A stretch of 64,000 bases of DNA from Prevotella sp. oral taxon 376 (lineage in GTDB: Bacteria > Bacteroidota > Bacteroidia > Bacteroidales > Bacteroidaceae), in assembly GCF_003043945.1 (NCBI RefSeq), contig NZ_PYXG01000001.1, forward strand, positions 1,476,501 through 1,540,500, given 5' to 3'. The notes under the pieces are model-generated. The model searched no databases. It was given only the letters and a program-made list of their open reading frames with translations, and had not been told where the DNA came from. Made by a program: the position numbers and the translations under genes. This document shows positions 43,338-52,155 of this stretch, piece by piece (position 1 is the first letter of the stretch; every line of letters begins with the position of its first letter).

Positions 43338-43874
43338 ATGGACTATCTGTCAATCATCAACCGGTATTATCCGGAAGACAACGGGTTGAGGCGTATCCTT
43401 TTGAGGCACAGCGGGGATGTGGCAAGGAAAGCCTTGCTTGTCGCGGGGCGGCATCCGGAACTGCAATTAGACCTCCAGTTTGTGGAGGAAGCCGCCATGC
43501 TGCACGACATCGGGATATTCCTCTGCGACGCCCCGGGCATAGAATGCTTCGGCACGGAGCCCTATATCCGCCACGGGAGGTTAGGGGCCGAGATCTTGAG
43601 AGCCGAGGGGTATCCGGCCCATGCCAGGGTTTGCGAGCGCCATACGGGAGCAGGACTCTCCCGGGAAGACATCATCCGCCAGAACCTTCCGCTGCCGCAT
43701 GAGGACTTTCTGCCGCAGACGATGGCGGAGAAGGTGATCTGCTATGCCGATAAGTTTTACTCCAAGACCCGCATCGACGGCGAGAAGAGCGTCGAACAGG
43801 CAGAGCGTAGCCTTGCGAAGTTCGGCGAGGCGGGCCTTGAGAGGTTTCGCGAGTGGGAGAAAATGTTTGGGTAA
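43338..43874 (+). CDS. HD-domain phosphohydrolase
   Basis: 178 residues of the HD superfamily. Metal ligands are visible: His24 (LLRHSGDVA), His56-Asp57 (AAMLHDIGIF), a His in ERHTGAG and Asp in CYADKFYSKT. The family hydrolyses phosphate esters of nucleotides, but the substrate of this compact type is unknown. No promoter box was found directly upstream. Confidence 0.88.
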   Translation: MDYLSIINRYYPEDNGLRRILLRHSGDVARKALLVAGRHPELQLDLQFVEEAAMLHDIGIFLCDAPGIECFGTEPYIRHGRLGAEILRAEGYPAHARVCERHTGAGLSREDIIRQNLPLPHEDFLPQTMAEKVICYADKFYSKTRIDGEKSVEQAERSLAKFGEAGLERFREWEKMFG

Positions 43875-43919
43875 TAAGTTAAAATAGCGTAAACGGAAAG
43901 CCGTTCAGCATAATTTCTT

Positions 43920-43927
43920 TATCTTTG
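43920..43927 (+). promoter_or_regulatory. lptD -7 promoter element
   Basis: TATCTTTG, 12 bp before the ATG at 43939. Confidence 0.68.
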
Positions 43928-43938
43928 CAAGATAATTT

Positions 43939-46776
43939 ATGAGAAGGAAAACGCTCATCGCACTCATGTTATTTGCCTTCATGTTTATGATGGCAAATGG
44001 CAATATGCCTCTCTTCAAGAAAAAAAAGAGGTTGGCGCGGGGCGATTCCATTTCCCAGAGAGACACCACGCCGCCCGATACCGGCAAGCTTGCGGCCGTG
44101 ATCGACACCATGAAGATGGACTCCATTCAGCGTGCCATCTACCGGCACAACAAGGCTGTTGACGACTCAATCCACCTCGACTCGCTCAATCGGAAGAAGA
44201 AAAACGGCATCGACGCGCCGGTTACTTACTCAGGGGAAGACTCTCTCATCTATGACGCCAAGAGCAAGGTAGCCCACATCTACGGCTCCTCACAAGTGAA
44301 ATACGAGAACATGGACCTCGCGAGCGACAGGATTCAGATGAGCCTTGACAGCAGTCTGGTCCGGGCCATAGGCACTGCCGATTCCACGGAGAAGAACGGC
44401 ATCAAGGGGCGCCCGCTGTTCAAGATGGGTGGAAGTGAGTATGAGAGCGACACCATCGCCTTCAATTTCAAGACCAAGAAGGGATTTATCAATAATGTAT
44501 ATACGCAGCAAGAGGATGGCTATCTTACCAGCGAGGTGTCCAAGCGCGACTCTTCGGGCGTGATTTACCTAAAGCATGGGCGCTATACCACCTGCGACGA
44601 GGAGCACCCCGACTTCTATATCGCCCTTTCCCGGGCCAAGGTTCGCCCGGGCAAGGATGTGGTTTTCGGACCCGCCTACCTCGTAGTGGCCGATGTGCCC
44701 CTGCCTCTTGCTATCCCCTACGGCTTCTTCCCCTTCACCAAAAGCTATTCCTCGGGATTCATCATGCCGAGCTACGGCGACGAGCAAGACCGTGGATTCT
44801 ATCTTCGCGACGGTGGGTATTACTTTGCGATGAGCGACAAATGGGATCTGAAACTGCTTGCCGAGATCTACACCAAGGGGTCGTGGGGAATCAGCGCGGC
44901 ATCCAATTATCGCAAGCGCTATAGGTATAGCGGCAGCTTCCTGGCCAGTTTCCAGGATACACGGACGGGCGACAAGGGTCTGCCCGACTATGCCCGGCAG
45001 ACAAGTTTCAAGATTCAATGGAGCCACAGGCAGGACGCCAAGGCCAATCCTTTCAGCTCGCTGTCGGCCAGCGTGAATTTCGCGACGAGCAGTTATGAGC
45101 GTAATAACCTCACCTCACTTTACAATCCGCAGTCGTTCACGCAGAGCACGCGCACCTCATCTGTCAGCTGGAGCACCACTTTCTCAAGCATCGGCATGTC
45201 GCTGAGCTCAACGGCCAACCTGAGCCAGAACATGCGCGACTCCTCCATTGCCATGACCCTGCCCGACCTGAATGTGTCTATCAGCCGCTTCTATCCGTTC
45301 CGCAGGAAGCATATGGCGGGCAACCAGCGCTGGTATGAGAAGATCGCGATGAGCTACACGGGCCACCTTTCCAACTCCATCAACACCAAGGAAGACCGTC
45401 TGCTGAAGGCAAACCTCCTGAAGGAATGGCGCAATGGCATACAGCACAACATCCCCATCAGCGGAAACTTCACGCTGTTTAACTATGTCAATGTGTCGCC
45501 CTCGTTCAATTTCACCGACCGCATGTATTCCCGGAAGGTGGATCGCTCCTGGGACACGGCCGCCCAGAAGGAGAAAAACGATACCACCTACGGCTTTCAC
45601 AATGTGTATAACTGGAACCTCGCGCTCAGCGCAAGCACCAAGCTCTACGGCTTTTTCGTGCCCAGCAAGAAAATTTTCGGCGACAAGATCATGGCCATCC
45701 GCCATGTCATCACGCCGAGTGTGAGCTTCTCCTATGCACCTGATTTCGGCTCGGCACGCTATGGATATTACGGCACTTACCAGAAAACGGATGCCAGCGG
45801 CAATGTCTCGCTCGTGGAATACTCGCCTTACGAGGGCGCGCTCTACGGCGTCCCGGGCAAGGGAAGGACGGAAAATATCAATTGGGACATTTCCAACAAC
45901 CTTGAGATGAAGCTCAAGAGCGACCATGATAAGGACTCACTCGGCTACAGGAAGATAAGCCTGATCGACGAACTGGGCTTCACGATGTCGTATAATGCGG
46001 CAGCCACCACCCACAAGTGGAGCGACCTCTCCGTGCGCCTTCGACTGAAATGGTGGAAGAGTTACACCTTCAACATGAACGCCGTATTCGGCACCTACGC
46101 CTACGAGCTGGACGCGAACGGCACGCCTTACATCGGCAACCACACCCTTTGGGGCATGGGTAAGTTCGGCCGTTTCCAAGGTTTCTCGCAGAATATCTCG
46201 TTCACCCTCACCCCCGAAAAGCTCCGGAAGTGGTTTGGAGGCGGCAGGAACGACGACGAGGACTTGCGCGACAAGGACGACGAGGGCATGGATACCAACA
46301 TCGAGAGTAACATCGATGACGACATGATCGAGGGACAGCGCGGCGCGCGCAAGAAGAGCGGAGGCGGAAAGGCCGAGACCGACGACGACGGATACATGGT
46401 CTTCAACATGCCGTGGTCGCTTACCTTCGGATACGGAATCACCATGCGCGAGAACACTGACATCAAGAAGTTCAACTACGACAAGATGCGCTATCCCTAC
46501 AAGTTCAGCCAGACGCTGAACGTGAGCGGCAACCTGCGCATCAGCGACGGCTGGAACATCAGCTTCTCCAGCGGCTACGACTTCGAGAACCACGCCATGA
46601 GCATGACCACGGCCTCGCTGCAGCGCGACCTCCACTGCTTCAACATGAGCTGCCAGGTGGTGATTGCCCCCTATACCAGCTACAATTTCACCTTCCGCGC
46701 CAATGCCTCCACGCTCACCGACGCGCTGAAATACGACAAGCGCAGTGGCTACAGCAATGCCGTGCAGTGGTATTAG
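43939..46776 (+). CDS. lptD: LPS-assembly protein LptD (Bacteroidota type)
   Basis: 945 residues with an N-terminal signal (LIALMLFAFMFMMANG). The periplasmic OstA/LptA-like domain (residues about 90-200) includes DSLIYDAKSKVAHIYGSSQVKYEN and YESDTIAFNFKTKKGFINNV (parts quoted). The following 700 residues form a large beta-barrel rich in alternating aromatic and hydrophilic residues, ending with aromatic VQWY, a barrel assembly signal. An Asp/Glu-rich loop with DDEDLRDKDDEGMD occurs near residue 775. It inserts LPS in the outer leaflet. Confidence 0.9.
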   Translation: MRRKTLIALMLFAFMFMMANGNMPLFKKKKRLARGDSISQRDTTPPDTGKLAAVIDTMKMDSIQRAIYRHNKAVDDSIHLDSLNRKKKNGIDAPVTYSGEDSLIYDAKSKVAHIYGSSQVKYENMDLASDRIQMSLDSSLVRAIGTADSTEKNGIKGRPLFKMGGSEYESDTIAFNFKTKKGFINNVYTQQEDGYLTSEVSKRDSSGVIYLKHGRYTTCDEEHPDFYIALSRAKVRPGKDVVFGPAYLVVADVPLPLAIPYGFFPFTKSYSSGFIMPSYGDEQDRGFYLRDGGYYFAMSDKWDLKLLAEIYTKGSWGISAASNYRKRYRYSGSFLASFQDTRTGDKGLPDYARQTSFKIQWSHRQDAKANPFSSLSASVNFATSSYERNNLTSLYNPQSFTQSTRTSSVSWSTTFSSIGMSLSSTANLSQNMRDSSIAMTLPDLNVSISRFYPFRRKHMAGNQRWYEKIAMSYTGHLSNSINTKEDRLLKANLLKEWRNGIQHNIPISGNFTLFNYVNVSPSFNFTDRMYSRKVDRSWDTAAQKEKNDTTYGFHNVYNWNLALSASTKLYGFFVPSKKIFGDKIMAIRHVITPSVSFSYAPDFGSARYGYYGTYQKTDASGNVSLVEYSPYEGALYGVPGKGRTENINWDISNNLEMKLKSDHDKDSLGYRKISLIDELGFTMSYNAAATTHKWSDLSVRLRLKWWKSYTFNMNAVFGTYAYELDANGTPYIGNHTLWGMGKFGRFQGFSQNISFTLTPEKLRKWFGGGRNDDEDLRDKDDEGMDTNIESNIDDDMIEGQRGARKKSGGGKAETDDDGYMVFNMPWSLTFGYGITMRENTDIKKFNYDKMRYPYKFSQTLNVSGNLRISDGWNISFSSGYDFENHAMSMTTASLQRDLHCFNMSCQVVIAPYTSYNFTFRANASTLTDALKYDKRSGYSNAVQWY

Positions 46777-46846
46777 TCGGCAGGGAAAGCCCTTTGTCGC
46801 TTTCCTCCCAACCCCGCGCGGTTTTCCAAAAGGCCGTTAGCTGTTT

Positions 46847-46912
46847 GACAATCTCGGCGATTTCGTCCGACGATTTCGCCGATTTTGTCCTACAATCTCG
46901 CCGAATTTGTCA
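46847..46912. repeat. 3 x 22-bp near-palindromic tandem repeat, copy 3
   Basis: Three 22-bp units as at 3867-3932 and 30770-30835, with single-base variation. It is preceded by AAAAGGCCGTTAGCTGTTTGAC, linking it to the AAAAGGCCGTTA word family, and followed by AGGCGG. Located between the convergent lptD and antiporter genes. Confidence 0.9.
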
Positions 46913-47031
46913 GGCGGATAACGGCTTCCCTTTTGACAGGCAAAAACTTCCCGTCCGGCTTATTGCGGATGGTAGGACACGGGGAGGATATGTTGGAATC
47001 CAATCAAGTCCCCTTTGGCTTCCCCATTGGA

Positions 47032-49290
47032 TCATGCCTGGTTGATTAATTCGTTGACGGCTTCCTGCTCGCCCACTACCCAAAGGATGTCTCCCTGCTC
47101 GAATTTGCGTTTGGGGTTGATGAGGGTGAGGTTCTTTTGACCCTCTTCCACGCCTACCACCATGCAGTTGTACTGGTCTCGGATACCGCTCTCACGAAGG
47201 CTCTTGCCGATGAATTGGCTGCCTTCGTGCAGGATGATCTGACGCAGTTTCATCTCCCGTTTCTCGATTTCCGTGTCCTCGGGCACCAGCTCACGGCGCA
47301 GTCCGTCGCCGAAGGCGTGCAGTTGCTCGTCGTCGCCGATGGCCTGGATGCGGTCTCCGGGAAAGATGATGGTACCTCCTCCGGGAATGTTGATGCGCTG
47401 CCGGCCGCGCAGTATGCTGCTCACATGTAGTCCGTAGCGGTTGCGCAGCTGCAGGTCGCGCAGGGTTCGGCCGCAGAAGACCGAGTCCTCGGGCACTTCA
47501 AAGTCGGAGATATGCAAGTCGCGGTCGAGCAGGTGCCCCTCGAAGAGCGGTCGCCGGCTTCCGTTCACCTGTGCGGCGATGTCGCGTGAGCGCAGGTTCT
47601 GCACGAATAGGCGTTCCAGTCGTATGCTGCGGTGTTTCAGGTTTCTTGAGAGCACCATCAGGGTGAGTATGATCAGGGCGAGCGTGATGACGATGGCATT
47701 CTGGAAGCGGGTCAGGTAGTTGCAGATGTAGAACAGGAAAGAGGCGGCAATGGCCACGCGTGCCAGGACGGTGAAGATCAGCGGCAGGCGGTTGATGCGC
47801 CGTTCCGTCCACAGAGCCTTGAACTCTTCGCTGTGGTTGTTTTTCACGATGATGGCTCGCAGGAACGGTGCGATGAGTGCCAGGAGGAGCACGCCGCAGA
47901 CGCCGTTGGCCCACCAGTGGGGCAGTATCTTGCGTATGAAAGGCAGGAAGAATGTGAGCATCAGCGTGGTAACGGCCGCCGTGAGGATGGAGTAGATAAG
48001 CGTGTTTACCGTAATCTTGCGCAGGTAGATGCGCCAGAGGCTCTGCTCCTGCTGGCTTCCCTCCGTGCTCGAGCCGAGGTGGCTGAGCCTGCGAATCCAT
48101 TTCTTGGGCAGTTTTCTTTCGAGATGGCCATACGCCGGGTCGGCCGCCTGAATCATGTAAGGGGTCAGAAAGGTGGTGATTACGGATACGGCCACCACCA
48201 CGGGATAGAGGAAATCGCTGATTACGCCCAGCGAAAGGCCGAGCGAAGCGATGATAAAGGCAAACTCGCCGATCTGAGCCATGGAGAATCCGCAGCGCAT
48301 GGAAGTCTTCAGCGTCTGGCCGCTGAACAGATAGCCCATGGAGCCGAAGATGCTCTGGCCGAAGAGGATGGTCAGCACGATGGCCATGATCGGCAGGGCG
48401 TAGTCGGCCAGTATCTCTGGGTCTACGAGCATGCCCACCGATACGAAGAAGATGGCTCCGAAGAGATTCTTCACCGGTTCCACGAGGCGGACGATCTTGT
48501 CGGCCTCTATTGTCTCGGCAAGGATGCTTCCCATGACAAACGCACCGAATGCGCTGCTGAACCCGACGGTGGTGGATATCCATGCCATGGCACAGCAGAG
48601 GCCGAGCGCGACGATGACCATGGTCTCGTCGTTCATCAGTTTCCTTGTGGAACGCAGGAACAGGGGAATGACAAAAATACCCACCACGAACCAGAGAATG
48701 AGGAAAAAACCGATCTTGAAAACCGACTGCAACATGAGTATCTGTTCATCTCCGGAGGCCGTGTCGCCAGCCAGCGCCGACAGCATCACCATCATCACGA
48801 TGGCCAGCACATCCTCGAGGATGAGCACGCTCATCACCAGGCTGGCAAACCGCTGCTGTCGCAGTCCCATGTCATCGAAGGCCTTGTAGATGATGGTAGT
48901 GGACGACATGGCCAGCATACCTCCGAGGAAGATGCAGTCCATGCGGCTCCAGCCGAAAGCATGACCTGCGAGCATGCCCAGCATCATCATGGAGAAGATG
49001 ATGGTGAGGGCGGCAATGACGGGTGCCATGCCCATCTTCAGGATCTTCTTGAATGAGAAGTCGAGTCCTAAGGAGAACAGAAGGAAGATGACGCCGATGT
49101 CCGCCCAAGTCTGTATATCCACCTTGTCGACCACCGACATGGTGTAGGGCATGTGTGGCGAGACGAGGAATCCGGCCACGATGTATCCCAGCACCAGGGG
49201 TTGCTTGAGTTTCTTGAATAGGAGCGTCACGGCTCCTGCGACCATCAGGATCAATGCCAGGTCTTTTACGAGGTTGTGAAGTTCAGACAT
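47032..49290 (-). CDS. CPA2-family cation:proton antiporter with two RCK_C (TrkA-C) domains
   Basis: 752 residues. The N-terminal 400 residues hold about 12 membrane segments of the Na+/H+ exchanger type (LVLGYIVAGFLVSPHMPYT, GLDFSFKKILKMG, SSAFGAFVMGSILAETIEADKI). Another membrane region at about 440-560 follows, then two TrkA-C-like regulatory domains (DSVFCGRTLRDLQLRNRYGLHV and SQFIGKSLRESGIRDQYNCMVV, parts quoted). No TrkA-N nucleotide-binding domain is present between them. Probably potassium or sodium/proton exchange at the inner membrane. Start at 49290 (MSELHNLVKDL) is chosen over 49359. Confidence 0.9.
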   Translation of the reverse strand: MSELHNLVKDLALILMVAGAVTLLFKKLKQPLVLGYIVAGFLVSPHMPYTMSVVDKVDIQTWADIGVIFLLFSLGLDFSFKKILKMGMAPVIAALTIIFSMMMLGMLAGHAFGWSRMDCIFLGGMLAMSSTTIIYKAFDDMGLRQQRFASLVMSVLILEDVLAIVMMVMLSALAGDTASGDEQILMLQSVFKIGFFLILWFVVGIFVIPLFLRSTRKLMNDETMVIVALGLCCAMAWISTTVGFSSAFGAFVMGSILAETIEADKIVRLVEPVKNLFGAIFFVSVGMLVDPEILADYALPIMAIVLTILFGQSIFGSMGYLFSGQTLKTSMRCGFSMAQIGEFAFIIASLGLSLGVISDFLYPVVVAVSVITTFLTPYMIQAADPAYGHLERKLPKKWIRRLSHLGSSTEGSQQEQSLWRIYLRKITVNTLIYSILTAAVTTLMLTFFLPFIRKILPHWWANGVCGVLLLALIAPFLRAIIVKNNHSEEFKALWTERRINRLPLIFTVLARVAIAASFLFYICNYLTRFQNAIVITLALIILTLMVLSRNLKHRSIRLERLFVQNLRSRDIAAQVNGSRRPLFEGHLLDRDLHISDFEVPEDSVFCGRTLRDLQLRNRYGLHVSSILRGRQRINIPGGGTIIFPGDRIQAIGDDEQLHAFGDGLRRELVPEDTEIEKREMKLRQIILHEGSQFIGKSLRESGIRDQYNCMVVGVEEGQKNLTLINPKRKFEQGDILWVVGEQEAVNELINQA

Positions 49291-49339
49291 CTTTGTTGTT
49301 CTATGTGGGTGAAAGGATGATTTTCCGGAGTGCCGGAAA

Positions 49340-49396
49340 TGAAAAAAGCAGAAAGGCAAAAGAGCGAGGAGCTTGCCACCACCCTTTTGCCTTTCC
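49340..49396 (-). terminator. Terminator of pepT
   Basis: GAAAGGCAAAAG (49351-49362) pairs with CTTTTGCCTTTC (49384-49395); TGCTTTTTTC follows on the minus strand. Confidence 0.78.
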
Positions 49397-49423
49397 TTAT
49401 GGACATGAGCGATCGGAACGCCG

Positions 49424-50653
49424 TTAGTCGTTGAATCGGGCGGTAAGCTCGCATATTCTCACGATTACCTGCACCGCTTTCTTCATCACTTGGACGGAAA
49501 CAAACTCGTAGGGACCGTGGAAGTTCACGCCTCCGGCAAAGATATTGGGGCAGGGGAGGCCGCGGAAACTGAGCTGGGCGCCGTCTGTTCCGCCGCGGAT
49601 AGGCTCCACCTTGGGCGTTACGCCGGTATCTTGCATGGCCTTCAGGACGATGTCTATGACATGCATGTTGGGGTCTATCTTCTCCTTCATGTTATAGTAT
49701 TGATCCTTCAGGACTGCCTTTACGGTGCCTTCTCCATATTTTTCGTTCATCCTCTTGGCGATGTCCTCGATGAAGTTCTTGCGCTCTTCGAACTTCTCCT
49801 TGTCGTGGTCGCGGATGATATAGCTGAGCTTTGCCTCTTCGCAATGGCTCTCGATGCCGAGCAGATGATAGAATCCCTGATAGCCTTCGGTGGTCTCCGG
49901 GATTTCAGTTTCCGATATGTAGCCGTTGAATTCACAGGCCAGTCGGCTTGCGTTGACCATCTTTCCCTTGGCATAGCCTGTGTGGACGCTGACGCCCTTG
50001 ATGGTAATCTTGGCCGATGCGGCGTTGAAGTTCTCGTATTCCAGGTTGCCGATGTCTCCGCCGTCCATGGTATAGGCCCATTCGCAGCCGAACTTTTCCA
50101 CATCGAAGTGGTGGGCTCCCATGCCGATCTCCTCGTCGGGGTTGAAGCCCATGCGTATATCGCCGTGCTTGATTTCATCATGGTCGCGCAGGTAGCACAT
50201 GGCCTCCACGATTTCCGCGATGCCCGCCTTGTCGTCCGCGCCGAGCAAAGTCGTGCCGTCGGTAACGATGAGATCTTCGCCCTTATGCTCTAAAAGTTCG
50301 GGGAATTTCTTGGGAGAAGAGACGATGCCGGGCGACAGCAGGATGTCGCCGCCGTCGTAGTTCGCCACGACGCGAGCCTTGATGTTGGCTCCGCTTGCGT
50401 CCAGCGCGGTGTCGTAATGAGAGATGAAGCCGATGGTGGGAATATTCTTCTTGGTGTTGGCTTTCAGGGTTGCGTAGATGTAGCCCTTGTCGTCCATCTC
50501 CACATCGGCAAATCCCTCATGTTCCAACTCTTCCTTCAGGTATTTCGCGAAGATGAGCTGCTTCGGGGTGCTGGGCACGGTTTCTGAGTCTTCGGCCGAC
50601 TGGGTGTCAAACTTGGTATAATTGATGAATCGTTCGGCAATATCCATAGTCAT
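49424..50653 (-). CDS. pepT: Peptidase T (tripeptide aminopeptidase)
   Basis: 409 residues of the M20 metallopeptidase family. The two-zinc site is visible in [50 protein letters not shown] and the C-terminal [17 protein letters not shown]. It removes N-terminal residues from tripeptides in the cytosol. M3 at 50647 ([11 protein letters not shown]) is a possible alternative start. Downstream terminator at 49340-49396. Confidence 0.96.
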   Translation of the reverse strand: MTMDIAERFINYTKFDTQSAEDSETVPSTPKQLIFAKYLKEELEHEGFADVEMDDKGYIYATLKANTKKNIPTIGFISHYDTALDASGANIKARVVANYDGGDILLSPGIVSSPKKFPELLEHKGEDLIVTDGTTLLGADDKAGIAEIVEAMCYLRDHDEIKHGDIRMGFNPDEEIGMGAHHFDVEKFGCEWAYTMDGGDIGNLEYENFNAASAKITIKGVSVHTGYAKGKMVNASRLACEFNGYISETEIPETTEGYQGFYHLLGIESHCEEAKLSYIIRDHDKEKFEERKNFIEDIAKRMNEKYGEGTVKAVLKDQYYNMKEKIDPNMHVIDIVLKAMQDTGVTPKVEPIRGGTDGAQLSFRGLPCPNIFAGGVNFHGPYEFVSVQVMKKAVQVIVRICELTARFND

Positions 50654-50666
50654 CCTTTATTAGGTG

Positions 50667-50743
50667 TGGTGACCCCGTTGGGACTCAAACCCAAGACCTT
50701 CAGAACCGGAATCTGACGCTCTATTCAACTAAGCTACGGGGCC
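50667..50743 (-). tRNA. tRNA-Arg (anticodon CCG)
   Basis: On the minus strand the acceptor GGCCCCG pairs with CGGGGTC (one G-T), T8/A9 follow, the anticodon stem TCAGA/TCTGA closes the loop TTCCGGT with anticodon CCG, and the T arm carries TTTGAGT. Discriminator A is followed by an encoded CCA at 50667-50669. Confidence 0.95.
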
Positions 50744-50753
50744 GAAACAATTG

Positions 50754-50761
50754 CAAAGGTA
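50754..50761 (-). promoter_or_regulatory. -7 promoter of tRNA-Arg
   Basis: TACCTTTG on the minus strand, 10 bp before the mature 5' end. Confidence 0.7.
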
Positions 50762-50927
50762 ATTATTTCTTCTGACATATGCAATAAACCGGAGATTTTT
50801 TTAGTGATTTATTATATTTCCCTCCGTGGTCTCGAGAATTGTTTGGGGGCATGGGGCGGAGAACTGACAAAAGGGAAGGCGAAGGCCTGGAAAATCGGTC
50901 AGAATGTCGATTTTCCCGAGAAATGGC

Positions 50928-50957
50928 TTGCGGATTAATGATAATTGGTTACCTTTG
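50928..50957 (+). promoter_or_regulatory. asnA promoter
   Basis: TTG at 50928-50930, a 19-bp spacer and TACCTTTG at 50950-50957. It excludes upstream in-frame ATGs such as 50839. Confidence 0.75.
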
Positions 50958-50985
50958 CACCTCGAAGATACAAAGAACACGAGAA

Positions 50986-52023
50986 ATGAGCAAACTGATA
51001 AAGCCCATCGACTATGAGCCCTTGCTCGACGGGCGACAGACGGAGCAGGGCATCAAGCTGATCAAGAACTTCTTTCAGCAGAACCTATCGACAGAACTGC
51101 GGCTGAGCCGGGTTACGGCGCCGCTTTTCGTCTTGAAGGGACTCGGCGTCAACGACGACCTCAATGGAGTGGAACGGCCGGTTGCTTTCCCCATCAAGGA
51201 CCTTGCCGACAGCCAGGCCGAGGTGGTGCATTCGCTGGCGAAATGGAAACGGCTGACCCTTGCCGAGTATCACATAGACGAGGGTTACGGCATCTATGCC
51301 GACATGAACGCCATCCGTGCCGACGAGGAATTGGACAACCTTCATTCGCTCTATGTGGACCAATGGGACTGGGAGGCCGTGATTTCCAGCGGACAGCGCA
51401 CCCTGGCCCACCTGCAGAATGTGGTGGAGCGAATCTATGCCGCCATCCTGCGGACAGAGTTCCTCACCTGCGAGACCTATCTCCGCGTCAAGCCCTTCCT
51501 GCCCGAGAGGATTCACTTCATTCACAGTGAGGCGCTCCTGCGGCGCTATCCCGGTCTGACGCCGAAGGAGCGCGAGGATGCCATCTGCCGTGAATACGGG
51601 GCCGTCTTCGTGATCGGCATTGGCGGAAAGCTCTCAAACGGCGAGAAGCACGACGGCCGCGCGCCCGACTACGATGACTGGTCGACCGTGGCGGAGAACG
51701 GCCTGGCGGGCCTGAACGGCGACATCCTCATCTGGTATCCGCTCCTGGGGCGCTCGGTGGAACTCTCCAGCATGGGCATCCGGGTGGACAAGGAGTCGCT
51801 GCTCCGGCAGCTCAAACTGGAGGGTGAGGAAGACCGCGAGCAACTCTATTTCCATCGGCAGCTGCTCAGCGGCCGGCTTCCCTTGAGCATCGGGGGCGGC
51901 ATCGGGCAGAGCCGCCTCTGCATGGTCTTGCTCCACAAGGCGCACATCGGCGAGATACAGGCCAGCATCTGGCCCGACGCCATGCGTTCGGCGTGTCGCG
52001 AAATGGGCATCCGGCTCATCTGA
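50986..52023 (+). CDS. asnA: Aspartate-ammonia ligase (asparagine synthetase A)
   Basis: 345 residues, the normal length of AsnA. It makes asparagine from aspartate, ammonia and ATP. Visible class II synthetase-like segments include LRLSRVTAPLFVLKGLGVNDDLNG, VVHSLAKWKRLTLAEYHIDEGYGIYADMNAIR, YVDQWDWE and the C-terminal RLPLSIGGGIGQSRLCMVLL (parts quoted). The frame is open upstream to 50839 but the promoter at 50950 sets the start at MSKLIKPIDYEPLL. Confidence 0.97.
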   Translation: MSKLIKPIDYEPLLDGRQTEQGIKLIKNFFQQNLSTELRLSRVTAPLFVLKGLGVNDDLNGVERPVAFPIKDLADSQAEVVHSLAKWKRLTLAEYHIDEGYGIYADMNAIRADEELDNLHSLYVDQWDWEAVISSGQRTLAHLQNVVERIYAAILRTEFLTCETYLRVKPFLPERIHFIHSEALLRRYPGLTPKEREDAICREYGAVFVIGIGGKLSNGEKHDGRAPDYDDWSTVAENGLAGLNGDILIWYPLLGRSVELSSMGIRVDKESLLRQLKLEGEEDREQLYFHRQLLSGRLPLSIGGGIGQSRLCMVLLHKAHIGEIQASIWPDAMRSACREMGIRLI

Positions 52024-52042
52024 GGAATGGCGTCTGGTGTTG

Positions 52043-52105
52043 TTACAAGCCGCTTGTAAGCATGTTACAAGCGGCTTGTAATGGGATTACACGCTGTGTG
52101 TAATC
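52043..52105. repeat. Triple-palindrome element, copy 2
   Basis: Three palindromes with TTACA/TGTAA half-sites: TTACAAGCCGCTTGTAA (52043-52059), TTACAAGCGGCTTGTAA (52065-52081) and a 21-mer at 52085-52105 with core ATTACACGCTGTGTGTAAT identical to the third palindrome of the element at 40052-40115. Located 19 bp after asnA, between convergent asnA and dnaX. Confidence 0.9.
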
Positions 52106-52155
52106 CTCTTGGAAGCCGTCTCTTGAAAGACAGGGGGCCGTCATGTGCCCTGCCG

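Noticed and set aside
47833..49056. 407-codon plus-strand frame opposite the antiporter gene
   Set aside because: Extremely His/Asp/Glu-rich, mirror of a hydrophobic membrane protein; no independent support.
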